A stretch of DNA of 8,799 nt from Synergistaceae bacterium (GTDB lineage: Bacteria; Synergistota; Synergistia; Synergistales; Synergistaceae), in NCBI GenBank assembly GCA_031264605.1, contig JAISDQ010000070.1, positions 1 to 8,799 on the forward strand, given 5' to 3'. The position numbers and the translations under genes are program-made. A model generated the notes under the pieces. That model saw nothing but the letters and a program-made list of their open reading frames with translations, was not told where the DNA came from and did no database searches. Within the stretch, counting starts at the first letter, position 1. Every line of letters starts with the position of its first letter. Shown one piece after another: positions 1-6,574 of this stretch.

Positions 1-527
1 AGCACGGCCACGTTGGGACGTTCATAACCCATTTTTCGCAAAGCGCCCAGCGCGTTTTTGAGGATGGATTTTTTTTCATCGAGGTTCGGGGCTATGTTGA
101 ATCCCCCGTCGGTGACGAACAGCATCCTGGCGCGTCCCGGAAGTTCGAAACCCGCGAGATGGCTCAGCAGACGCCCCGAACGGAGACCGTTCTCTTTGTC
201 CAGAACGGCCCGCAGGTAATCGCTCGTGTTGACGAGACCTTTCATCAGCACGTCGGCCTCGCCGTCGTGAACGCTTTTGACGGCGGCCATGGTAGCTTTG
301 AGAACGTCCGGTTCGTCGATCGTCCTGCACTCGCCCGTATACCCTATCTCGCGCTTTAGGCGTTCTATTTCATTTCCGTCGCCGAAGAGAACGGGCCGTA
401 TCCCGGCCGCGGCGGAAGCCTTGTACACAGCGTCGAGGATATCCCTGTCATGCGCCGCCGCGACGCTTATCGCGCTTCGGCGGAAGCGCGATATCTTTTC
501 CGCCATCGCCGAATAACTCGTTATCAT
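1..527 (-). CDS. ptb: Phosphate butyryltransferase (phosphate acetyl/butyryltransferase family), partial, C-terminus outside window
   Basis: Ptb converts butyryl-CoA (or a related acyl-CoA) and phosphate to acyl phosphate and CoA in the cytoplasm; a kinase such as Buk then makes ATP from the acyl phosphate. About 175 N-terminal codons are visible of a family length near 300. The family signature reads ADVLMKGLVNTSDYLRAVLD at residues 91-110, followed by LSHLAGFELPG (121-131) and FVTDGGFNIAPNL (137-149), where many homologues have TDAAMNI. The ATG at 525-527 lies 2 bases after the stop of the upstream ATPase gene, so the two are probably translationally coupled; no strong Shine-Dalgarno sequence is visible, which fits coupling. 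A second in-frame ATG at residue 8 is possible. Substrate chain length (acetyl, butyryl, branched) cannot be read from the sequence. A butyrate or other acyl kinase gene may follow beyond the window edge, which is inference. Confidence 0.85.
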   Translation of the reverse strand, partial: MITSYSAMAEKISRFRRSAISVAAAHDRDILDAVYKASAAAGIRPVLFGDGNEIERLKREIGYTGECRTIDEPDVLKATMAAVKSVHDGEADVLMKGLVNTSDYLRAVLDKENGLRSGRLLSHLAGFELPGRARMLFVTDGGFNIAPNLDEKKSILKNALGALRKMGYERPNVAV

Positions 528-529
528 GT

Positions 530-1795
530 CTATTCGATTTTTCTTTGCAGCATCTGACATACAAACTGGCGCGCGGTTCTGCCGGTGAAACCGCCGCGTT
601 CGAGCTCCCACCGCATCGCGAGCGTTTCCATCTCGGAGGAATTCATGACGAGCCCCATTTCCTCGGCCACTACTTTCACTATGGACAAATAATCGCCTCT
701 GACAACCGAAGGATACCATATGGAAAGCCCGAAACGATCGGCGAGCGAATGTTTTTCCTGCATCGTATCCCAACCGTGCACGTCGTCAATTGACTCGGCC
801 CGCTCGGACCATACTTCGCGCACGATGTTCCGCCTGTTGGACGTCGCGTAGACGATCACGTTATCGGGTTTCCGCTCCAAGCCGCCCTCGATGAGAGCTT
901 TCAGATGCTTGTACCCGGTCTCGAATTCCTCGAACGAAAGGTCGTCCATAAAAAGTATGAACCTGTAATTCCGTTTCCGCAGTTCTTTGAGAAGCGCCGG
1001 TATTTCGGCGAACTGGTCATGCCTCAGCTCCACCATCCGCAATCCTCTTCTGACGAAATCCGGTTCGTTCAAAAGAGCCCTCACGGACGAAGATTTTCCG
1101 GTTCCGCTGTCGCCGAAAAGAAGGGCGTTGTTCGACGGGTTGCCTTCCAGAAACGATTCGGTGTTCGAGAGCAGCGCGCGCTTTTGCGTCTCGTATCCGA
1201 CCAGCGAATCGAGCGTGCTTGGGTCCAGGTCGTCAATGGGTTCGAGAAGCTGTCTGGACGAATCCCAGACGAACGCCCCCGAGAGCGCGAATTTGCCCGC
1301 TCCGCACGTCGAGCAGAAATCGGCGAGGGCGGAGGCCATATCTTCCGGAGAGACCGCGGCCGCGAAACGCGCGGCCAAAGCCGTCACGGCGTCCCTTGCC
1401 TGGCTGATCCCGAGCGCCAGGTTTTTTTTCCGCGGCGCGAAATTGGACACGCGGAGGAGCGGAGCGTATTGCAAGGCGCCCGAAACTATCTCCTTCACGG
1501 ATGTGACGATTTTGTGCTGCATCCATAAATCCTGTGCTAGCATCCCGAAAATGTCTTTTGAGACCGACATTCTCTCGTACGCGCTGGTAAGCGGGTTTTC
1601 CGCGCCCGCGACGGCCAGGGCGAACTGTATTTCCCATAAATCGCCGCTGTAGGAATATCTTTCCGCTTCGGCGATCATATGCGAAGCGGCTTCGTAGATA
1701 ATATCCCGCGTCTCGTTGGAAGAAACCGCGTCTTGAGACACCGATCTCGCGATAAGTTTGAATATCTCGTTTTCGTGCAGGTATTTGAAGAACAA
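530..1795 (-). CDS. DUF815-type AAA+ ATPase, function unknown
   Basis: A 421-residue cytoplasmic P-loop ATPase that I recognise as the DUF815 (PF05673) family, whose cellular role is not established. The ATPase core fills the C-terminal half: Walker A GDSGTGKSS (228-236), Walker B FILFMDDLSFE (279-289), a sensor-1-like ATSNRRNI (317-324), LADRFG (351-356) with a candidate arginine finger, and GRTARQF near the end (405-411). The first ~200 residues are a helical N-terminal region; shorter homologues of about 290 residues largely lack it. The start is TTG (1793-1795): an in-frame TGA lies two codons upstream, and GGGAG at 1805-1809 sits 9 bases before it. The next in-frame ATG is codon 40 and would remove part of the N-terminal region. 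The gene follows clpC after 19 bases and precedes ptb by 2, so it probably belongs to the ctsR operon. No transmembrane segment or signal peptide is seen. Confidence 0.85.
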   Translation of the reverse strand: MFFKYLHENEIFKLIARSVSQDAVSSNETRDIIYEAASHMIAEAERYSYSGDLWEIQFALAVAGAENPLTSAYERMSVSKDIFGMLAQDLWMQHKIVTSVKEIVSGALQYAPLLRVSNFAPRKKNLALGISQARDAVTALAARFAAAVSPEDMASALADFCSTCGAGKFALSGAFVWDSSRQLLEPIDDLDPSTLDSLVGYETQKRALLSNTESFLEGNPSNNALLFGDSGTGKSSSVRALLNEPDFVRRGLRMVELRHDQFAEIPALLKELRKRNYRFILFMDDLSFEEFETGYKHLKALIEGGLERKPDNVIVYATSNRRNIVREVWSERAESIDDVHGWDTMQEKHSLADRFGLSIWYPSVVRGDYLSIVKVVAEEMGLVMNSSEMETLAMRWELERGGFTGRTARQFVCQMLQRKIE

Positions 1796-1804
1796 ACGTC
1801 AACA

Positions 1805-1809
1805 CTCCC
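1805..1809 (-). promoter_or_regulatory. Ribosome binding site deciding a TTG start (DUF815 ATPase)
   Basis: GGGAG on the minus strand stands 9 bases before the TTG at 1793-1795. The reading frame is closed by TGA just upstream, so this site together with TTG is the only plausible full-length start. Confidence 0.6.
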
Positions 1810-1814
1810 GGCAT

Positions 1815-4340
1815 TCAGACTTTTGCTGCATCCGCTTCCTTCGTAAATTTCAGTTCGTAAACGCCCGCCGTATCAGACGGCCCGTCATCCGCGCTTTTTT
1901 TCCTGTCTCTCGCAAGCGACACGTGATCGCCCGGCGTGAGGGAACCTTCCAGAATCATGTCGGCGAGACGGTCTTCCACCATTTTCTGTATCGTTCTTCT
2001 GAGTGGGCGCGCGCCGTATTTGGGGTCAAATCCCCTATCGAGCAGCAATTGGCACGCTTCTTCGTCCACCGACAGTTCCAGCGACTGATCCGCGGCGCGC
2101 TTGACGACGTCGCTGAGCATCAGCCGGGTAATTTGCAGCAATTCCTGCCTGTCGAGAGACTTGAACACCACTATGTCGTCTATACGGTTCAGAAATTCGG
2201 GACGGAACGTCTTTTTTACCGCGTCCATTATTCCAGACTTCATTCGCTCCCAGTCGGCGTTTTTTCCGCCGTCGTCGTTTCCTGCCCCAAAACCTAGCGA
2301 CTGTCCTTTTATTATGCTCTCAGCCCCGACGTTGCTCGTCATTATTATAACGGTATTGCGGAAATCCACCTTGTGCCCGTGCGAATCCGTGACGTGCCCG
2401 TCCTCCAGGATTTGCAGCAGCAGGTTGAACATGTCGGGATGGGCTTTTTCTATCTCGTCGAACAGGATGACCGAGAACGGTTTGCGGCGCACCATGTCGG
2501 TCATTTTGCCGCCGTTCTCGTATCCCACATAGCCGGGAGGAGCGCCGATAAGTTTCGCCACCTCGTGCCGTTCCATGTATTCGCTCATGTCGAAACGCAG
2601 CATAGCGTCCTCGCTGCCGAACAAAAATTCCGCGAGAGAACGCGCCAACTCCGTCTTGCCGACGCCGGTAGGCCCAAGGAAGAGAAAACTGCCGACGGGA
2701 CGCCTGGCATCCTTCATGCCGCTGCGAGCCCTGCGAATCGCGCGCGCGACCACGTCGATGGCCTCGTCCTGTCCCACCATCCGATGATGGATTTCCTCCT
2801 CCATGCGGCGGAGCCTGCCCGCTTCCTCCTCCGTCATCTGCACCACCGGAATGCCTGTCCACTCGGCCACCACGCTGGCTATGTCGTTCATGGTGACGGA
2901 AGGAGTGAAAGTCGTGCGCTGCTGACGCCACGTCTTGCGGAAATCCTCTATCTCGTCAGTCATTCTGCGCTCGTCATCGCGCAGACGGGCCGCTTTTTCG
3001 AATTCCTGGGCCACTACCATATCCTCCTTCTCCTTGCGGAGATCGGAGAGCCTGCGCTCCATGTCCTTCAGTTCGTCGGGAGTCTCCATCGTATTGAGAC
3101 GTACGCGCGCCGCGGCCTCGTCGATAAGGTCTATCGCCTTGTCGGGAAGAAAACGGCCGGAGATGTAGCGGTTGGACAGCTTCGCCGCCGCCGCCAGCGC
3201 GTCCTCGGTATATTTCACCTTATGGTGCCCTTCGTAATTTTCCCTCAGGCCCTGCAGTATCAGCACCGTGTTATTCTCGCTCGGTTCGTCGACCATTACG
3301 GGCTGGAAGCGGCGCTCCAGCGCGCTGTCGCGCTCGATGTACTTCCTGAATTCGTCGAGGGTGGTGGCCCCTATTACCTGTATATCGCCCCGAGCTAGGC
3401 TCGGTTTCAGGATGTTGGCAGCGTCGACCGCGCCTTCGGCGCCTCCCGCCCCGATGATGGTGTGTATCTCGTCGATGAAGAGCACCACGTTTTTCGACTC
3501 GCGCAATTCCTTGAGTATCCTGCGCATCCGTTCCTCAAATTCTCCGCGGTACTTCGTTCCGGCAATGAGATTGGTGATGTTGAGCTGTACTACGCGTTTA
3601 TCCTTGAGCATCTCGGGAATGGCTCCGCTCGCTATCTCCCGCGCCAATCCTTCAACGACCGCCGTTTTTCCGACTCCGGGATTCCCGATCAGCACCGGAT
3701 TATTTTTCGTCCTGCGCGTCAAAATCTGGCAGATGCGCGATATTTCCTTATCCCGCCCAATTACGGGATCGAGTTCGCCTTTGGAGGCCATGTCCGACAG
3801 ATCGGTGCAAAGCTGATTCAGTGTCGGGGTTTTGGACGTGTCCTGCTTTCTCGAATTCACCGCGAATTGCGGCGAACCGACCGTAGTGAACTGAACGTCC
3901 CCAGTTTCATGCGAAACGTTCTGTATCTCCTTTCGCAGGCGCGATATATTGAAACCGAGATGTCCCAGTATCTGGCTCGCCAGTCCCTCGCCTTCCGAAA
4001 GCAGGCCCAGCAAGATATGTTCCGCCCCGACGTAATTCACTCCCATTCCTCGCGCTTCCCGCATCGAGATATCGAGCACGCGCTTTGCCCTCTGGGAAAG
4101 GGGCAGGTCTATTATCTTTTCCTTCGGAGCGCCCTTTTCGAGCACCGATTCGAGTTGCTGCCTTATCTCTTCCGGAGCGACTCCGTGGGACTCGAACATC
4201 GATGAGCAGGCGGGATCGACCTCGTCCAGTATGCCCAAGAGCAGGTGTTCCGTCCCGATGATGTCATGACCGAGCCGCAGGGCTTCTTTATGAGCCTGCT
4301 GCACGACGCGTTTTCCTTTTTCATTGAAAAATTGCCACAT
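1815..4340 (-). CDS. clpC: ATP-dependent Clp protease ATP-binding subunit ClpC (Hsp100 unfoldase)
   Basis: ClpC is a hexameric AAA+ unfoldase that feeds substrates to ClpP. At 841 residues it is somewhat longer than Bacillus ClpC (about 810). Two Clp N repeats span residues 1-145. The D1 module has Walker A GNPGVGKT (219-226), pore loop GTKYRGEF (261-268) and Walker B VVLFIDEIH (285-293). A coiled M-domain with a UVR-like motif lies at 438-460; its F447 and R454 match the resting-state contact residues known from staphylococcal ClpC. D2 has Walker A GPTGVGKT (556-563), pore GYVGY (603-607) and Walker B VILFDEIEKAH (624-634). LGF at 682-684 is the ClpP-docking tripeptide. Glutamates 31 and 107 match the phosphoarginine-docking residues of B. 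subtilis ClpC, though both also sit in general Clp N motifs. ATG at 4338-4340 follows AAGGAG by 6 bases. The gene starts 13 bases after mcsB. No essential motif is missing. Confidence 0.97.
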   Translation of the reverse strand: MWQFFNEKGKRVVQQAHKEALRLGHDIIGTEHLLLGILDEVDPACSSMFESHGVAPEEIRQQLESVLEKGAPKEKIIDLPLSQRAKRVLDISMREARGMGVNYVGAEHILLGLLSEGEGLASQILGHLGFNISRLRKEIQNVSHETGDVQFTTVGSPQFAVNSRKQDTSKTPTLNQLCTDLSDMASKGELDPVIGRDKEISRICQILTRRTKNNPVLIGNPGVGKTAVVEGLAREIASGAIPEMLKDKRVVQLNITNLIAGTKYRGEFEERMRRILKELRESKNVVLFIDEIHTIIGAGGAEGAVDAANILKPSLARGDIQVIGATTLDEFRKYIERDSALERRFQPVMVDEPSENNTVLILQGLRENYEGHHKVKYTEDALAAAAKLSNRYISGRFLPDKAIDLIDEAAARVRLNTMETPDELKDMERRLSDLRKEKEDMVVAQEFEKAARLRDDERRMTDEIEDFRKTWRQQRTTFTPSVTMNDIASVVAEWTGIPVVQMTEEEAGRLRRMEEEIHHRMVGQDEAIDVVARAIRRARSGMKDARRPVGSFLFLGPTGVGKTELARSLAEFLFGSEDAMLRFDMSEYMERHEVAKLIGAPPGYVGYENGGKMTDMVRRKPFSVILFDEIEKAHPDMFNLLLQILEDGHVTDSHGHKVDFRNTVIIMTSNVGAESIIKGQSLGFGAGNDDGGKNADWERMKSGIMDAVKKTFRPEFLNRIDDIVVFKSLDRQELLQITRLMLSDVVKRAADQSLELSVDEEACQLLLDRGFDPKYGARPLRRTIQKMVEDRLADMILEGSLTPGDHVSLARDRKKSADDGPSDTAGVYELKFTKEADAAKV

Positions 4341-4346
4341 ATTTTT

Positions 4347-4352
4347 CTCCTT
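4347..4352 (-). promoter_or_regulatory. Strong ribosome binding site of clpC
   Basis: AAGGAG on the minus strand lies 6 bases before the clpC ATG and immediately after the mcsB stop codon (4354-4356). It is among the best Shine-Dalgarno matches in the window, consistent with high ClpC output from the shared transcript. Confidence 0.7.
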
Positions 4353-4353
4353 T

Positions 4354-5430
4354 TCAGTTGACGGAGGAACTCAAATTTTCTATAAACTGCCTGAACAAAG
4401 CCGCACGCGCGTACTGTTCTTCCGATTGCTCCAATATCACGGGGCACGCGCGGCTGAGATGATATTTCTGACTTCCGACAATCATCCGCCGCCACTCTCT
4501 GTCGTCGATGCCGGGTAAAATCCCGATATCCGCGCCAAGTTTCACCAGAGAAAAGGCGTCGGCGGCCTCCGCGAACGACAGTTTTTTGGCGTGCCGCAAC
4601 AGCCCCCAGGCGCGCCAGAATCTGTCCGTCATATCCTCCTGCCGGGCGTTACGCATTTTATTCTTCGCGGAAAGTTCTCTAGACACGAGAGCCTGCGCCC
4701 CCATATATACCGTGTCCATTATTTCGCCGGGGGTAACCGAAAGCGTTATTTTGTTCGAGACGGCGTAAAAACTTCCGCACGGTTCATCGCCAAAGACGCG
4801 GAATCTGCCCATCTCGAGGCTGCTCCAGTCTCTTCGGAAGGCCTCGATTGTCTTGGGAAACTCATCGCTCGTCTCGAGCGCCGGCAGGTGCAGAATGACG
4901 GTGGCAGTCATTCCGGTGCCCACGTAAGCCGGATTCGCCGTAAGATATCCGAGAACTACGTCGCGCGCCATTTTAATATCTATCGACCGTTCCATATTTC
5001 CGATGGTCTCGAACACCGCTTCAAGGTCCAACCCGGAGTTGGTCACCGATATGGAAATATGGTCTTCCTCGTTTATCATGCAAGTCATTCTTCCGTTGGC
5101 GTCGCGCAGCAGAAACCTGCCGGCCCCGCCGTTCATGAAACCCGGCGTTATCGTATTCATCTCGAGCAGCAGGTGTTTTGAAAAATCGTCGAGGTTGTCC
5201 ACAAGACGAAAATCGCACTCGTCCCAGGCCGCGCTTTTTCCGATACTGCCGAGGGCGATAGCCGCCGAATCATACAATTCCGACTTTGAGCATTTTCCGG
5301 GAAACGGGAAGCCTTCTATATTTCTCCTCAAACGAACGCTCGAAAGCTGAACCACCGAACCGGCCGTTCCCTGAGCGGACGCGTCATGCACCCAAGCCGG
5401 CTCGGCGCTCGCAAACGAATCTTCAGTCAT
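4354..5430 (-). CDS. mcsB: McsB-family protein (ATP:guanido phosphotransferase fold), probably catalytically degenerate
   Basis: McsB of Firmicutes phosphorylates protein arginines, inactivating CtsR and tagging substrates for ClpCP. This 358-residue homologue is clearly alignable: LSSVRLRRN (29-37), INEEDHISIS (119-128), GYLTANPAYVGTGMTATV (161-178), HLPAL, SNKITL and DRFWRAWGLL (269-278). Several kinase positions differ from B. subtilis McsB as I recall it: SSRIRLARN is one residue short and lacks the first Arg; NEEDHIR has Ser126 for Arg; the cysteine of TSCP (Cys167) is Asn166; GTGLR has Thr175 for Arg; the GEGSEA loop is shortened to GDEPCG. The C-terminal RDxxRA phosphoarginine pocket reads EQYARA (338-343). 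Loss of kinase activity is inferred, not shown. I chose ATG 5428-5430, overlapping the mcsA stop by 8 bases, because it gives the family's N-terminal length; a TTG at 5461-5463 would add 11 residues. Confidence 0.88.
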   Translation of the reverse strand: MTEDSFASAEPAWVHDASAQGTAGSVVQLSSVRLRRNIEGFPFPGKCSKSELYDSAAIALGSIGKSAAWDECDFRLVDNLDDFSKHLLLEMNTITPGFMNGGAGRFLLRDANGRMTCMINEEDHISISVTNSGLDLEAVFETIGNMERSIDIKMARDVVLGYLTANPAYVGTGMTATVILHLPALETSDEFPKTIEAFRRDWSSLEMGRFRVFGDEPCGSFYAVSNKITLSVTPGEIMDTVYMGAQALVSRELSAKNKMRNARQEDMTDRFWRAWGLLRHAKKLSFAEAADAFSLVKLGADIGILPGIDDREWRRMIVGSQKYHLSRACPVILEQSEEQYARAALFRQFIENLSSSVN

Positions 5431-6001
5431 GTTCTTTGTCCATGCCTCCGGCGATGGGCGCAAGAATATCTCTCAACTGCGCGGCCCGTTCATAGTCTTC
5501 CCTGGAAATGGCCTCATTCAGTTCCAGTTTCAATCTGGCGATATTGCCCTTGGTTTCTTCCGTTTCCGCAACGGCCGCCCGATGGTTCGTTTCCCCGGAA
5601 GTCACGCCGATTTCTCTGAAAGCGTCGGACGCGACCCAGTGGCTTTCGGCGCCTTGCGTCTTATGAAGAAATATGCCCAACGGAACCCTGAAAGACTCGT
5701 AACAGTCGGGACATCCGAGTATGCCCGTTTCGCGGAACGAGGCAAAATCGGAACCGCAGGTCGGACAGCACGTTGACTCGAACGGCTGTTCCCGTCTTCT
5801 GGTCTGGGTTTTTCGCACCTTCCTCTGCCTGGGGGCGCTTTCGCCTATCGAGAAGGATATCGTGATGCTCGGGAGGACGGGAGATATAAATCCCATTTTT
5901 TCAGCGCACGACCTGCAAAGATTCAAATGCTTCACTTCTTCGTCAATTACCTGTCTTATCAATACTTCGACTTCGTTCTTGCCGCAATTATCGCATAACA
6001 T
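5423..6001 (-). CDS. mcsA: McsA, zinc-finger and UVR-domain activator of McsB
   Basis: McsA binds and activates McsB and takes part in CtsR inactivation and ClpC adaptor function in the cytoplasm. The protein has 192 residues, close to the 185 of B. subtilis. Four CxxC knuckles are present: C3-C6, C29-C32, C79-C82 (CPTC) and C97-C100 (CPDC), enough for two zinc sites. A basic linker (58-70) joins the two halves. A UVR motif at about 155-181, ending EDYERAAQLRDIL, resembles the UVR of ClpC. The HxGKxP motif that usually follows the second zinc site is not recognisable; the region reads ESHWVASDA (119-127). The ATG at 5999-6001 is preceded by GGGAG with an 8-base spacer, 13 bases after the ctsR stop. 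The gene overlaps mcsB by 8 bases. Confidence 0.92.
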   Translation of the reverse strand: MLCDNCGKNEVEVLIRQVIDEEVKHLNLCRSCAEKMGFISPVLPSITISFSIGESAPRQRKVRKTQTRRREQPFESTCCPTCGSDFASFRETGILGCPDCYESFRVPLGIFLHKTQGAESHWVASDAFREIGVTSGETNHRAAVAETEETKGNIARLKLELNEAISREDYERAAQLRDILAPIAGGMDKEHD

Positions 6002-6014
6002 GACCGACGCTCCC

Positions 6015-6494
6015 TCAAAACATAGCGAGGCTCACGAGAATCTTTTTCAGAAGCTCAGCCCGCATGGTATCCCTCTTGTAAGGAGGCAGGTCGAAAAGAG
6101 TGCGGCCGTTTTCGTCCTGATTCCTCAGCGCCACTTCCGCAATGAGGCGTTCACGCGGAGTTATGGCATCCCTTTCCTGGAGCCTCGCCAGCAGTTTTCG
6201 CGAATCCTGCTCCGATATTACGTTTCCCACCAGGTCCTCCAAATGCTCGGCGTATTCGTCGCAGTCGGCGAAACGAAGCTGCATTATGCGAATGAATCCG
6301 TGTCCGCCCCGCTGACTCTGGATCAAAAAACCCTGCTCCGGAGAAAATCTGCTTCTCAGAACGTAATTTATCTGGCTGGGCACGCATCCAAATTTTTGAG
6401 CCAGATCCTTCCGGCTCAAAACCACTTCACTGCCTTCGCTGTCGCCGAACAAAGTCACTATGTAGTCGCCGATCACTTTCGTCAGGCTATTCAT
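6015..6494 (-). CDS. ctsR: CtsR, transcriptional repressor of class III heat-shock genes
   Basis: CtsR is a dimeric winged-helix repressor that binds tandem RGTCAAA heptads and releases DNA on heat or protein stress. It has 159 residues, near the family norm. The N-terminal DNA-binding domain contains LAQKFGCVPSQINYVLRSRF (31-50). The beta-wing reads QRGGHGFIRI (61-70): Arg62, the main McsB target in Bacillus, is kept, but the thermosensing tetraglycine loop (RGGGGY) has His65 in its third position. The C-terminal helical domain (about 75-155) includes the ARLQERDAITPRERLIAEV stretch. The ATG at 6492-6494 has GAGGAG (6503-6508) with an 8-base spacer. It is first in the operon and lies behind a promoter overlapped by a CtsR operator, so autoregulation is expected. 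Confidence 0.95.
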   Translation of the reverse strand: MNSLTKVIGDYIVTLFGDSEGSEVVLSRKDLAQKFGCVPSQINYVLRSRFSPEQGFLIQSQRGGHGFIRIMQLRFADCDEYAEHLEDLVGNVISEQDSRKLLARLQERDAITPRERLIAEVALRNQDENGRTLFDLPPYKRDTMRAELLKKILVSLAMF

Positions 6495-6528
6495 TGCCCC
6501 AACTCCTCAATCACCTATATTGCGACTG

Positions 6529-6556
6529 ATTATAGGGCAAGGTCAAAATAAGTCAA
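6529..6556 (-). promoter_or_regulatory. Sigma-70-type promoter of the ctsR operon
   Basis: On the minus strand, TTGACT (6551-6556, -35) and TATAAT (6529-6534, -10) are separated by 16 bases. Transcription would start near 6521-6522, leaving an untranslated leader of about 27 bases that contains the ctsR Shine-Dalgarno sequence. The -35 box lies within the CtsR operator. Confidence 0.8.
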
Positions 6557-6557
6557 G
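6541..6557 (+). promoter_or_regulatory. CtsR operator (tandem heptad)
   Basis: The plus strand reads GGTCAAA-ATA-AGTCAAG. Against the published RGTCAAA-NAN-RGTCAAA box, 13 of 15 defined positions match; the deviations are T in the central spacer position and G as the last base. It covers the -35 element of the ctsR promoter, the classic placement for autorepression. Confidence 0.85.
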
Positions 6558-6574
6558 AGAATTTTTCATTCTCT
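6556..6574 (-). repeat. Short inverted repeat over the plsY stop codon, weak terminator candidate
   Basis: AGAGAAT (6556-6562) and ATTCTCT (6568-6574) form a 7-bp AT-rich stem with a 5-base loop; it spans the plsY stop codon and touches the -35 box of the ctsR promoter. No uninterrupted T-run follows on the minus strand, so efficient termination is doubtful and plsY transcripts may read into ctsR. Confidence 0.3.

Noticed and set aside
987..1652. Plus-strand open frame (221 codons) opposite the DUF815 ATPase, and a 193-codon minus-strand frame at 1233-1814
   Set aside because: Both are alternative frames of the ATPase gene, whose Walker motifs and family match establish the true frame; the products are low-complexity Arg/Ser-rich.
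2373..3398. Long open frame on the plus strand (341 codons) opposite clpC
   Set aside because: It lies wholly antisense to the conserved clpC coding sequence, shows no recognisable domain, and is explained by codon composition of the opposite strand.
5431..5463. TTG at 5461-5463 as mcsB start
   Set aside because: It would add 11 residues absent from the family and extend the overlap with mcsA to 41 bases; ATG at 5430 gives the expected distance to the SSxRLxRN block. A GGAGG 14 bases upstream of ATG leaves slight doubt.
6556..6574. Inverted repeat at the plsY end as a firm terminator
   Set aside because: The stem is short and AT-rich and no T-run follows on the transcribed strand; listed only as a weak candidate.
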